This document shows positions 54,457-64,000 of a stretch of 64,000 bases of DNA, piece by piece. Position 1 is the stretch's first letter. The number at the start of each line of letters is the position of its first letter. Below the pieces are notes generated by a model, which was given only the letters and a program-made list of their open reading frames with translations, was not told the DNA's origin and did no database searches. Both the position numbers and the translations under genes were made by a program. The stretch is from Ganoderma boninense (lineage: Eukaryota; Basidiomycota; Agaricomycetes; Polyporales; Polyporaceae). The stretch lies in NCBI GenBank assembly GCA_002900995.3, contig CM035311.1, forward strand, positions 1,178,001 to 1,242,000, read 5' to 3'.

Positions 54457-56067
54457 TCAATGAAGAGTTTGCTGTTCCGGGTACAAATCAGCTAACGCTG
54501 CGGACAGCACTGGTAGACCGCTCACCTTGCTCTCTTCAGACGATATAGCCTCAGCGACGAGCTTGCTGAACTTCACTAATAGCAAAGTCCCATGAGGGGA
54601 GACGCAGTAAGGGCATCCGAACCCATTGGAGTCCCTGATTGAGTCGAGCACGCTTTCGAGGAGATCGTCCCTCACCACGAACTGGCTGTTGGGCCAATGC
54701 TCTCGAGAAAGCCGGATCAAGTATGGCCCGTACCAGCACGGCTTTGACGAGGCCGAGTTGTAGCTATTAGGACAGGCGTCCTGCAGATCGAGTGATATCT
54801 CCAGGTCTTTCCAATCACTGGGAGAGTTGTTAAATAGCCGCTCGACAGCGAGACGACAGCTCTGATGATAGGCAAAGAGACGATACAGGCAGCCGCCGGA
54901 AACACCAATCGAGTCGAGTTCGGCGACGGGCGACTTCATGACGTCGGTGCGGAGGGTACGCCTTGCGGCAGCGAGGGCGAGGCCATGCATACGGAATCGA
55001 CAGGCGGTGGCGTAGAGAAGCACCGGGTCCTCCGTGGGGTCGTCCTTTTTCGCAGACAGCGCAGCACGCAAAGTGTGGCAGGCATGCTGCATCTTGTACT
55101 GCTCAGCTGCAATGAGGGCGGCACCGATGTCGTGCAAGTCAGAAAGGCGGGGATCAGGGACGGGATAGCAAATCTGGAGCAAGATCGAGAGAATCCGGCT
55201 GGGCTCCGATACAGAGATGCGCTTGGGGGCCGGAGACTGGAGCTCCGAGACTCTGGAGAAGAGGACGGGAGAAGCGATTTGAAGGATGGGTGCGAAGACT
55301 CGAAACTCCATACCGTCGGAGGCGACCAAGGTCACCTCGGCCTCGGTCGAATCGAAGGGGTAGGGGGCAACTTGAGGCTCCGGTAAGACATCGGGAACGA
55401 CGGGGTTAAGTACGGCCTCGGCTAAGGATGGGGTGGAAGTGGAAGGAGTGGAGAGAGGCGTTGGACGTTGGCGACCGCCGCCCGAAGTATGGAAAGTGAA
55501 CCTGAAACGGTCACTCACCCTCCCCTTGCGCTCGCAGTATGAAAGCAGTCGATGGTACGCGCCGATTGATATCTCCTCAAGCTCTGGGAAATATTTGCTC
55601 TGCGCCGCCTGCTCTAGGACCTCCTTCGCCGCCGCCTCAGCCTCTGGTTCCAACTCGAACCGGCATGCGATGGCGTACACGCTCAGCGGTTTGTGCTTGG
55701 CGAGAGAGCGCAATTTTTTCTTGGTGATCTTGACTGCCTCCACCATCTGGTACTTTAACGCCGCCTCCAAGATGGGACACAGTTCATGGGTGTCTCCCAA
55801 GGCGGGATCGTCTACAGGGTAGCAGAGTCGAAATAAGCCATCCAAAACATCGCTCGGCTCTGTAACGTTGATCACAGGAGGTCCATCGACGTCATATGAA
55901 CCTGCGTGGAGCTGATCCCCTGGCTGTGGAAGGCTGAGCATGTCGTTGAAGAAGTCGGAGGCAAGGGAAAGTATAATTCTGTGGAGCCGGAAAAGAACGC
56001 CGTCGGAGGAGCAGATGATGATATCTGCTGTGGGTTCATTGAAGGGGGCACTGGCTTCCGAAGACAT
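54457..56067 (-). CDS. Tandem double-BTB protein 6
   Basis: Starting at 56067 (MSSEASAPFNEPTAD), this has a first BTB domain (IIICSSDGVLFRLHRIILSL) and linker EISIGAYHRLLSYCERKG. The second module opens with a fresh copy of the leader motif, VAPYPFDSTEAEVTLVASDG, then CLYRLFAYHQSC. Because the whole leader-BTB-linker unit recurs, the protein is an internal duplication. The C-terminus has GFGCPYCVSPHGTLLL, a CxxC where genes 5 and 7 have their Cys cluster. The frame ends at 54457 in PEQQTLH; removing a stop-free 54-nt GTGAGC...ACAG segment would leave EESK-QTLH, again a tiny last exon. It lies between the closely related genes 5 and 7. Confidence 0.8.
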   Translation of the reverse strand: MSSEASAPFNEPTADIIICSSDGVLFRLHRIILSLASDFFNDMLSLPQPGDQLHAGSYDVDGPPVINVTEPSDVLDGLFRLCYPVDDPALGDTHELCPILEAALKYQMVEAVKITKKKLRSLAKHKPLSVYAIACRFELEPEAEAAAKEVLEQAAQSKYFPELEEISIGAYHRLLSYCERKGRVSDRFRFTFHTSGGGRQRPTPLSTPSTSTPSLAEAVLNPVVPDVLPEPQVAPYPFDSTEAEVTLVASDGMEFRVFAPILQIASPVLFSRVSELQSPAPKRISVSEPSRILSILLQICYPVPDPRLSDLHDIGAALIAAEQYKMQHACHTLRAALSAKKDDPTEDPVLLYATACRFRMHGLALAAARRTLRTDVMKSPVAELDSIGVSGGCLYRLFAYHQSCRLAVERLFNNSPSDWKDLEISLDLQDACPNSYNSASSKPCWYGPYLIRLSREHWPNSQFVVRDDLLESVLDSIRDSNGFGCPYCVSPHGTLLLVKFSKLVAEAISSEESKVSGLPVLSAALADLYPEQQTLH

Positions 56068-56814
56068 GCTGAGTGCAGACGTCGAAAGAGTGTAAGCGTA
56101 GGTAGGACCCAGGGGAGGAGCTGGAGGTGGACTGAGATGATCTCGCTAGGACCGAGCGCTGCCTTCAACACTCAGAGCGTCTCATGATCCGCTCCTGCAC
56201 CTTGACCACGATGACCAGTCTCAAACTTGTTTCAAACTTCCAGCCTCTCTCAAGTCCCCTACGCTTACCTGCGGCTTGATCTGAATGCAATATGCACAAA
56301 ATACTCCTGCCAATCACTCATCAGCGGACTCCGATATCGTCCTGCTCACCGCCAGTACATCCAAGTTTCCTCGGACCTACTATTGGATGACAGCGTCCTC
56401 GTTCTTTACGCAGCCTGAGCATTGATGTACAGCATGGCATAGATGAGCCCGATATTTATGAGGATTCTGAGGACAGTAATACTCGGTTCGGGGTTGTCAC
56501 TGACTAGTTCTCCTGCGTTAGCACCCGCGACAGAAAATCCCAAGTTCGTTCATACCACTCGCACATTGTCGAGTTCGCACTCGAGGCATTGTTCAAGCAG
56601 CATTAACTGCGGCTGAACGATGCTCACTGGCAAGAGTCAGACGACAAGCTCCAATTTTCAAACCATGCCATGAATGGATGCGCGGTTAGTCTTCCACAGC
56701 CAGGCAACATCATCCGCGGTTATCTGTCATTTCTCCGCGGCGCGTGGCCCATAGCAAGTCCTTCGTCCCGGTCCCTCCAGACTCTTCCTGCAACCACCAC
56801 CGCGATCGTTTCCA
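56068..56814. other. Divergent promoter region of BTB genes 6 and 7
   Basis: This 747-bp shared upstream region contains no supported gene. Confidence 0.4.
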
Positions 56815-58537
56815 ATGCGCCATCGGTCTACATCAGCGCCGCAAACCAAACTGGCACCATCCCCGTTTGATGGACCCACCGGAGATTTGACGCTCCGCAG
56901 TTCCGATGGTGTCGATTTCTGCTGTTTCAGCCAGATCCTCGTCGCAGCGTCCTCCGTCTTCGCGGACATGGTCGCTATCGGGGACACAAACTCTGATCCA
57001 ACGAGCTCCACCAACCCTAGCAATCGACCCGTTGTGCCTGTTAGCGAGGACAGCAAGACACTCGACGCTCTCCTCCGCTTCATCTACCCAATCCAGAAGC
57101 ATTCTCAACCACGATCGCTGGAAGACATTGCGCCACTGCTTCAGGCGTCGCTCAAGTACATGATGGATTTTCCCGCCTCCGATCTGAAGGAGGAGCTCCT
57201 CGTGTTCGCGCAGACCCGCCCAATACAGGTCTGGGCGATCGGCTGCCGTCTCATGCTCGAAGATATCGCGCGCGCTGACGCAGAGCGGATGCTACATTAC
57301 AGGGACTTAGGTAGCTACACGCACATGCACCAGTTTGTGCCCATCGCGGAGTTCGTCCGCACAGCGGACGCGCGGGGTGTGAGCGCCGCAGACTACTGCC
57401 GCTTGCGGATATACCACCACCGCCGAGGAGAGGTCGAGGAGGGGTTCTCGTTTACGCTTCCCCCTCGCCGCCAGACGCAAGATCAGCCAGCTTCCGGAGA
57501 CCTCCAAATCCCATGGGCTTTTTTCTCTGAGTCCATCGTGCTTTCCGACACAACGTGCCACTCTTCGGATGGCGAAGCGTTTCCAGTCCACAGAGGTTTA
57601 TTATGCATGAACTCTCCCGTCTTCAAAGAGAAGATTTTCGAAGACTCGCGGATAGCTAGTGCACAAGGCATTGATCAGTCTCAATACCACCTCCCCTTCT
57701 CAGAGGAAAGCCCCGTACTCGCACACTTACTACGGCTCTGCTATCCAGGCGATGCTGCACTTCCCAAGGATCATCACCTCTTCCTCGCGATCCTCAAAGC
57801 TGCCGAAAAATACGACATGGCTCGCGTTGTCGACGTGCTCTACGCGAAGTGGGACTCCATCGCTGCAACTTGCCCAGCATCAGCTTATTTCGCTGCCCTT
57901 CGCTACGGCTACCCCGAGCTCGCAAGACTTGCAGCCCGCGAGGTACCCCGCGTCTCCCCGGCAATGCTCCTATACGTCCCAGAAATGGAGCACGCCCCCG
58001 CGATCGATTTTCAGCGTCTGGAAGACTACTGGGCCGCTGCTGAATTGGCTGTCGCCCACGTCCAAGCGTCCTCCGAGAAGCTCTGGCGCGCCGAGCCCGC
58101 ACTGGAGTTGCTACCGATCCTCGAGGCCATCGCGCAGTCCATCGAATTCGAAGAAAGAAAGGCGAACAAAAAGCCGCCACACGATCTCCGGGTTCCCTGC
58201 CGGCAAATTGCGTGCAACAAGACGGGTGCGTCTTGGATGCACGAGCTGCGAGCCGACGTGCTGGCAGGGCTGCGTCGGAGACCGTCGGCGCACGACATGC
58301 CGGCGGTGGAGGAGCTGATGCGGCGGTCGGTTGCGCCGACGATGTCTGAGAAGCCGTGGTGCCCGTGTTGCTTCAATGTCGCGGAGGACATTGTGAGGCT
58401 GGGGACGGTGTTCCGGCAGGGGATGCAGTCGGAGCTGGACGAGGTGAGCAGTGAGGGTATTTGTATCCAGGATCAGGATCGTGTCATTTCATGAGCTGAC
58501 GGAAATTCTTGTTCTGCAGGTAGCTTTGATCACATAG
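56815..58537 (+). CDS. Tandem double-BTB protein 7 (Cys-motif subtype)
   Basis: This 548-residue protein has LAPSPFDGPTGD, a first BTB domain (LTLRSSDGVDFCCFSQILVA), linker GVSAADYCRLRIYHHRRG, a second BTB domain (CHSSDGEAFPVHRGLLCMNS) and DFQRLEDYWAAA. It ends with HDMPAVEELMRRSVAPTMSE followed by KPWCPCCFNVAEDIVRLG. Exon 1 (56815-58443) joins in phase across a 76-nt intron to an 18-nt exon (58520-58537) encoding VALIT. It is the near twin of BTB gene 5 in inverted orientation, with gene 6 between them, which suggests inverted segmental duplication. The function of the Cys cluster is unknown; it is too short for a classical zinc finger on its own. Confidence 0.82.
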
Positions 58538-58660
58538 AACTCCGCTACATCATGTTGTTTTTGCATGAACGCCTGATAGTGCTCGAGATTCTGCAGTCAG
58601 CTATCCTAGCGAAAACATAGGTTCAGTTCTCAGTGCGACGTCAAACCTGTTCATTTATTG

Positions 58661-60332
58661 TCAGTCTTCGTAATGCTGACATCTAATGCCTAACGTACCC
58701 CATGACCCTTCGACCCACTCCAGTTCCTTGTTGGAGGATCTCCCTGATAACACGTAGTGTAACAAATTACGATATGGCGCGCTGCCCATAGCCTCCATCT
58801 CCGGGACATGGATGGCCTCTACACTGTAGATGGGTTGCGATGACAGGCGATCTGCGCAGGCCTTTGCCTCCTCCTTCCAACCAAGCTCCACGGCAGCGAA
58901 GTAGAAGCGCATTGGGCTGGTTTCCATTAGCTGAAGCCAGCTGCCTCTGAGGACCTGTTTGACTTTCGACATTCCGTATTTCTGTGCCGCACATAGGACG
59001 ACCAAAAATGTGTCAGGGTCTGATGGCAGGACATGGAGGACAGGGTAACAGAGCCGGAGGAGCATGTCCATGATAACAGCGGTCTCTTGGACCTGATAGG
59101 TGGGCACGGCTAGTTGTCCAGGTTTGTCCTCCATCTCCATGACAACGAGTTGACTGAGGAATGTCGGAGATGCGAGCGAGAGGATGTTACGATAGGCATA
59201 GAAGTCGAAACCATCGCTCGTACGAAGAATGAGGTCTCCTGTTGTGGCGGAGAACGGATCCGTGACGGACTCCAGTTGGGAAGACCTGAGTCGAAACGTC
59301 CTAGGAACAGGTAGACGGCATATTGGTGTAACTTTGTCAAGTTTGACGGAGTATCCGAGTTCGAGAGTCGTTGTGTGCCACCTGTTTCTCTTCGTCCGCT
59401 TCGTTTGTGGTTGCGTGATGGCGGTACGAGTTTCATAGAGCTGACGTAATCGGTGGTATGCACCAGCACTGACGTCGTCAAGCTTGGGGTAGTTAAAGCC
59501 GTCGGTAGAACCTGTGGTGAACGATTCGGCCGCAGCTTGAGCCACTTCTTCTATGTGAAAGATGCAGGCGATCGTGAAGACACCGAGGGGTTGTGAGTCG
59601 ATAAATTCCGGTGTTATCAAAACCTCTCTCATCTGATTGACGACAAAGGGAGCGTCGTACTTCATGGCAGCGGCGAGAACCTTGCGGACCTGGCCGAGTG
59701 ACGAAGGCTTGCCGTTGACGGTAGGATAGCAGATCCGGAGGAAGATGTCGAGCGTCTCGTTATCCTCCGTGACCATGATCGGCTCGTTCTCCTCCGTTGA
59801 GGGCTGTGGCATCGAAAACATATCCTTGAACACGCTGCTGGCCAGAGATAGGATCAGCCGATGGACTCGGAACTCCACATTGTCGCTGGTCCGGAGCGTG
59901 ATATCCGCATCGTCCTGATCAAACGGGAATGTCGCCCTGCGGACTGGGGGTTCCACTGCTTCCTCTGTAGGGCTCTCTGAACTGGCTTCTTCCTTCAACT
60001 CTTCCAAACTTAAAATTGTGTATGCATATGAGAATCCACTCGTGGGTTACATGGTATGAAACATACCACTGATCTGGTGCTGCGGTAAGGTGGAGAAGTC
60101 CCGCAAATGGGTCCGACTCGTCGGAGCTACTGGTATTCCACCGCAGTAAATAACAGCACAAGGCCGGAGGAGTCTCACGAACACATACCTCATAACTTGC
60201 TGCCTGTACCTTGAGTCTCTTGATAGTGACGGTTTCCAACAGGCTCGACGTTGGATGAGGAGGGAAGCAAACTTTGATGCCATTGAGCCCGAGACGAACC
60301 ACGTGCGAACAAAGTTCACAACTCAAAAGCAT
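58661..60332 (-). CDS. Tandem double-BTB protein 8 (with N-terminal extension)
   Basis: The double-BTB core begins LEELKEEASSESPTEEAVEP, with a first BTB domain (DITLRTSDNVEFRVHRLILS), linker DVSAGAYHRLRQLYETR, and a second BTB domain (DLILRTSDGFDFYAYRNILS) ending APYRNLLHYVLSG. No ATG opens this exon. An upstream exon from about 60332 (MLLSCELCSHVVRLGLNGIK ... LHLTAAPDQ) joins in phase through GTATGT...TTTTAAG and gives an N-terminal extension that the sisters lack. The C-terminal region after the second module is the shortest of the family. Reading ends at 58661; a GTACGT donor before it could lead to a last exon ending at about 58630. The N-terminal limit is tentative. Confidence 0.7.
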
Positions 60333-61777
60333 CTTCAAGGGGCATTTTGTCAGTACCTATTTCGTTACCACTCACGAGTAGATATGCAGAGGACAATTAT
60401 ATGGGCCTAGTAGATCTAGAATAGTTAGCTACCGCCAGCATAGGAGAACACAAATCGTACGCACCATTGACAATGGCCAGGGAAACATACTTGATGCAGC
60501 ATCCTTCCGGCCGGCTGTCCACTGCTATCCCACCACACATATGTGCAGAGACGTTTCGTGGACGGTGCCATTCAGTAGAGTATATACACCAAAACTACAT
60601 CTATGAGACAAGACAAGCGAGCCTAGAGCGATACACGTACGCAGACGACGACGGTGGGCATGCACGACAAGTCGGATCAGAGAGGACATTGACAACCAGG
60701 ACACACACTGAGATGGTGGGGAGCGAGAGGGAAGGGGGAGCAGGGGGGGGGACGACGACTAGTCACAAACACTATATGTGTTCGGCACACGATGTGTGCG
60801 ATAGCGGCGCCTTTGCTGCGGGGAGCGGGAGTGTGGGGTGAGTGAACGGACGGATGTACGAGAGAGGAGAGGAAGTGAACGAGAGACGACGCGCCAACGA
60901 GAGGGTGGGGGAACGCAACAACGAGCGACCAGCAACCAAATTGAGACGGAGCAGAACACGGGGAGATGGCGCGAGGACGGGGGGACGCGGTGTGCGGGCA
61001 ATACAATGCACGCGGAGGGGGAGATCAGACGGGCCGTGAGCGTGCGATGGGTTCAACGTACGCATGAATAAGTGCGGTGATGGATGAATGGACGGACGAA
61101 CGAATCGATGATGGGTGAGGGGAGCGTGACATGCGAGGGTAAGGTAGCGTGCACAGTGCGGGGGCAAGAACGAGCAAAGTTGAAAGGGAACAACATGTCA
61201 TGGCCAATTGCAACTGCGGGGATACACGTGTGTAGCGTAGCGTAAGTAGATAAATATGTCAGGGCTCGGCGCGGGATTGACTGCGTGCTGTCGCCTCAGA
61301 GTTATGTAGAGTCCGTCAGAAACTCACGAGGCCGACGGGAATAAACGGCGGCAATGTCGATCGTGCTGCACGGTATGGACAATGTGACAGATGGACACAG
61401 CACCGCCCATGAGGTTCGAGCGGTGTGATTACGTGCAAAGGACACGGGGACTAAGCATATAAGAAAGGCGTGGAAGTTGCTACCAAGAGAAGAATAGAAG
61501 ACGTGAGATTGTGTTGAGAGACCGGACCATAAACAGCTTGCCATACGCATATTAGAATAATTGACGAATCGACGAACCCAATTGATGAACCAGAGTAGTC
61601 ATGACGATGATGGTGGCAGTGGTATGGGCGAAAATCGTGATCATGAGCGAAACTGCGCCACGGGGAAATTTGCGGGGCAAGGAGGGAGGAGAACGCGGGG
61701 GCGGAGGTGGCATGACGCAGGGAGAAGCAGAGCAGAGCGGCGAAGGAAGACGCAACGGGCTTAGTCGAGCGTCCGCG
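60333..61777. other. Intergenic, purine-rich 3' region
   Basis: This 1.4-kb interval before the end of the Reg1-like gene is full of GAGAGG/GGGAGC words. Frames on both strands are low-complexity and show no domain; no gene or RNA is supported. Confidence 0.5.
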
Positions 61778-64000
61778 TTACGCAGACGCAGCGTTTGAGC
61801 TCCATATTGAGCCCAGGAACCCGCGCGCGGACTGCACGATCTCCGCGGCCCTGTTGACGAGTGTCCCCGCCTGCTCCTGCATCCCGTCGAACGACACCCG
61901 CTGCGCGCGTGAAGGATGCCGTGATGACGAGGACGCGGTCGGGCTGGAAGGAGACCGTGGTTGCTCTACCATGTCGCCAGCGTTCGTCTTCGGCGACGGT
62001 CGGGACACTAAGCCTGACGTGTGGTCGTGCGAAGCAGAAATGGGCGACGACACGGGCTGCGCCATCTGCGCTGGGGGTACCGCTATCCGGAACGCCGCGA
62101 CGGGCGAGTTGGCAGGGGTCGGATGCCTCGATCTCCGCAGCTCCTCCTCCTCGACCTCGGGAATAGGCGACGGCACAGTGGGGATCGGAATAGCAGGCGG
62201 CTTGGCGGAGGGTGCGTGGATGGACAGCTTCGGTCGTTCGGCGCACTCCTGCGCCTGCGCCTGCGACTGCTGGTAGTGCTGCTGTGCCGCACTCGGGCCG
62301 ACGGTGGACACGCTCGCCGTCTCGGTCGACGAGCCGGACACGCTCGATGGCGGCGACGGCACCCGGATGATCATCGGCTGCTTCTCCAAGCTGGCCTCCG
62401 CAAGCACCGGCGAGTTGCTGCTGCTACTGCTGCTCTGGCCTGGAGGGCTTAGACTGTCACCTAACCGCCTCCCGGTGCGATCCCGTCCGCGCTCTCGCTC
62501 ATCCTCGGCCCCGTTTCCTCGTCGCCTACGGTCACGGCTGTCACGAGCGCGGACCCCGACATACGAGCTGCCATTCACGATGCCGATCGCACTGCCTGTG
62601 GGTGAGATGCTCCCGATTGGCGAGCTGGTCCCGCGGCTGCAGCTCCTACTCCTGCTTCCTGACCGCTCCCGGTCCGAGAACGATGACGTGCGTGTGGAAG
62701 AGCGGCCACGTGAACTCGATGCGGAGCGAGAATCACTAGAGTGATACGACGAGGAAGCAGTCGTCGTGCTTCCGCTCACGCTAGGGGAATGCGGCTGGCG
62801 ACCGCGCACGACGTCAGAGGGTGAAAGGAGATCAGGATCCGCGCACAGTCCGGACGTGGGGGTTGAGGACGACAACGGCGGGTTGCAGTTCGGGATCGTC
62901 GAAGCCGCGAAGTGGACGTGCGGATATGAGGGGGTGGCGCGGGGAACAGGGACAGGGACAGCCGGGGTCGGCGTCACCGACGGTGAGTCGGCGTGCGACT
63001 GCGGCTCGTGTATGCGGTACGAGAGGGGCGTAGCCAGCGGACTACTTTCCCTTGAACGTTCAGCCCGCTCCTCCACCGAGCCGTTGACCTCATTCACAAC
63101 GACGACGGGCATCTCCGCATCGGCGGTCCGTGGCGAGTCGGCAGGACTTGGGCTCGGGCTCGTGCCCCAAGCGCGACTCCGCCCATTCGTGACGCTGGCT
63201 GCGCCGCCCTCGGCGTAGCGCGTAATCACGTCGTCGTCGCGGACGTCACGTCGCTGCCGGCGACGATGAGCATGCGCGCGGCTATGGCTGAAGTCTTCGC
63301 CGAGGTCAGGGCCGCCGAAGTAGTCATACGCGTCCTCGAGCGGGGTATCGTCAAGCTGCATAGGCGAGTCGACCATAGATTGTGCGGGGAAGATCGTGCC
63401 TGACCCAGACCGTCGTACCAACACAGGCGGCTGGAGTTCTGGCGGCATCGTCGCGTCGGGTATCTGTGGGGATGAGCCGGGCGCGGGCGAGCGGGGTGGT
63501 GGAGACCGAGGATACGATGGTGCTGTACCAACACTGAAATACGACTCGCGATGGTGGTACACATCACCATCATTGGCGCCGTTTCCAGGCATGCCGTAGT
63601 GGTTGGTAGTCGGAACATACACCAGGTCGACATCCTTCGGTGAATGAAGAGCCTTGCCCTCAGGCAGCGATACTAGCTCATTCCCAACACCGGTGCTCTT
63701 CAGCAGCGTTGGCGCGATAGGGGCGATGGTGACATGTTCCCGATCCGTAGATTGTCGACGTATTGTCGGCGGTCGCGGGCGCGAGGAGGTAGTGGTGTCC
63801 GGTCGGAGTGGGGTGGTGATAGGAGGCTTCCGCATTGATGACGCCGAATTCGAGCGGGAGCGAGACGACGACGTCCTGATCTCGAGCACATCATCGTCAT
63901 CGTCCTCAGAGTCAGATCCGATGGCGGCGTTATTGTTGAAGTAGTACATTGACGACGGCTCGTCGTACTCGCCGTCGTACCCCAGCTCGGAATCGGACCT
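61778..64000 (-). CDS. Reg1-like putative PP1 regulatory protein (5' part outside window)
   Basis: This long Ser/Pro-rich protein is open from the right edge to the stop at 61778 (about 740 residues seen). Reg1-type proteins bind protein phosphatase 1 (PP1) and oppose Snf1 kinase in glucose signalling. Visible hints are SDSELGYDGEYDEPSS, EDDDDDVLEIRTSSSRSRSN, KDVDLVYVPTTNHYGM and DAYDYFGGPDLGEDFSH. A canonical PP1-docking RVxF motif sits near the C-terminus (RAQRVSFDGMQEQAG), followed by a helical end VNRAAEIVQSARGFLGSIWS. The middle is disordered with RS-rich repeats. The start and any N-terminal domain lie beyond the window. The Reg1 assignment is a reasoned guess from motifs and layout; the RVxF site is directly seen. 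Confidence 0.5.
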   Translation of the reverse strand, partial: RSDSELGYDGEYDEPSSMYYFNNNAAIGSDSEDDDDDVLEIRTSSSRSRSNSASSMRKPPITTPLRPDTTTSSRPRPPTIRRQSTDREHVTIAPIAPTLLKSTGVGNELVSLPEGKALHSPKDVDLVYVPTTNHYGMPGNGANDGDVYHHRESYFSVGTAPSYPRSPPPRSPAPGSSPQIPDATMPPELQPPVLVRRSGSGTIFPAQSMVDSPMQLDDTPLEDAYDYFGGPDLGEDFSHSRAHAHRRRQRRDVRDDDVITRYAEGGAASVTNGRSRAWGTSPSPSPADSPRTADAEMPVVVVNEVNGSVEERAERSRESSPLATPLSYRIHEPQSHADSPSVTPTPAVPVPVPRATPSYPHVHFAASTIPNCNPPLSSSTPTSGLCADPDLLSPSDVVRGRQPHSPSVSGSTTTASSSYHSSDSRSASSSRGRSSTRTSSFSDRERSGSRSRSCSRGTSSPIGSISPTGSAIGIVNGSSYVGVRARDSRDRRRRGNGAEDERERGRDRTGRRLGDSLSPPGQSSSSSSNSPVLAEASLEKQPMIIRVPSPPSSVSGSSTETASVSTVGPSAAQQHYQQSQAQAQECAERPKLSIHAPSAKPPAIPIPTVPSPIPEVEEEELRRSRHPTPANSPVAAFRIAVPPAQMAQPVSSPISASHDHTSGLVSRPSPKTNAGDMVEQPRSPSSPTASSSSRHPSRAQRVSFDGMQEQAGTLVNRAAEIVQSARGFLGSIWSSNAASA

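Noticed and set aside
60467..61240. Plus- and minus-strand frames in the purine-rich 3' region
   Set aside because: Low-complexity GAGAGG-type sequence keeps several frames open by composition alone.
1..64000. CRISPR arrays, bacterial operons, riboswitches
   Set aside because: The window is plainly nuclear fungal DNA with introns; no regularly spaced repeats or bacterial signals were seen.

Overview
The window reads as nuclear DNA of a basidiomycete fungus, most likely an Agaricomycete (mushroom or polypore type). The evidence is GC-rich coding sequence cut by many short (about 50-60 bp) GT-AG introns, tRNA genes with 7-nt introns, F-box/LRR and BTB/POZ families typical of Agaricomycetes, and fungal forms of dolichyldiphosphatase, pantothenate synthetase, HMG-CoA synthase and TFIIIC. 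Gene models were assembled by eye from reading frames and splice signals. Outer limits are usually firm; internal exon borders are less so except where stated.

Left part (1-19.4 kb): a partial Dal5-like MFS permease, dolichyldiphosphatase, pantoate-beta-alanine ligase and an RNase P p40-like subunit lie on the minus strand. A tandem pair of F-box/LRR paralogues follows on the plus strand, then tRNA-Val, a ferric reductase whose haem-ligand histidine sits in a 12-nt exon, two identical tRNA-Arg genes facing each other, and an unknown acidic protein.

Transposon-rich, gene-poor part (19.4-28 kb): a 160-bp Tc1/mariner-type MITE and a complete non-autonomous hAT element (1,011 bp, 21-bp inverted ends, 8-bp target duplication, internal hairpin). 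Then come a secreted GFPSG-repeat protein with no basic residue after its signal peptide, two unknown two-exon proteins and tRNA-Pro.

Housekeeping block (28-36 kb): a divergent TFIIB-like factor, the TFIIIC TPR subunit (TFC4) and a low-complexity unknown protein.

BTB island (36.3-60.3 kb): eight genes for tandem double-BTB proteins, on both strands, interleaved with NAD(P)H-hydrate dehydratase, HMG-CoA synthase and a seven-TM-type membrane protein. Each BTB gene encodes two [BTB + helical 'Y-x-R-L' tail] modules, and most end in a tiny last exon of 18-30 nt. This local family is the most striking feature. By analogy with known BTB proteins they may be CUL3 ubiquitin-ligase adaptors, and together with the F-box pair they would make ten putative adaptors in 64 kb; that role is inference. 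A Reg1-like, serine-rich putative PP1 regulator runs off the right edge.
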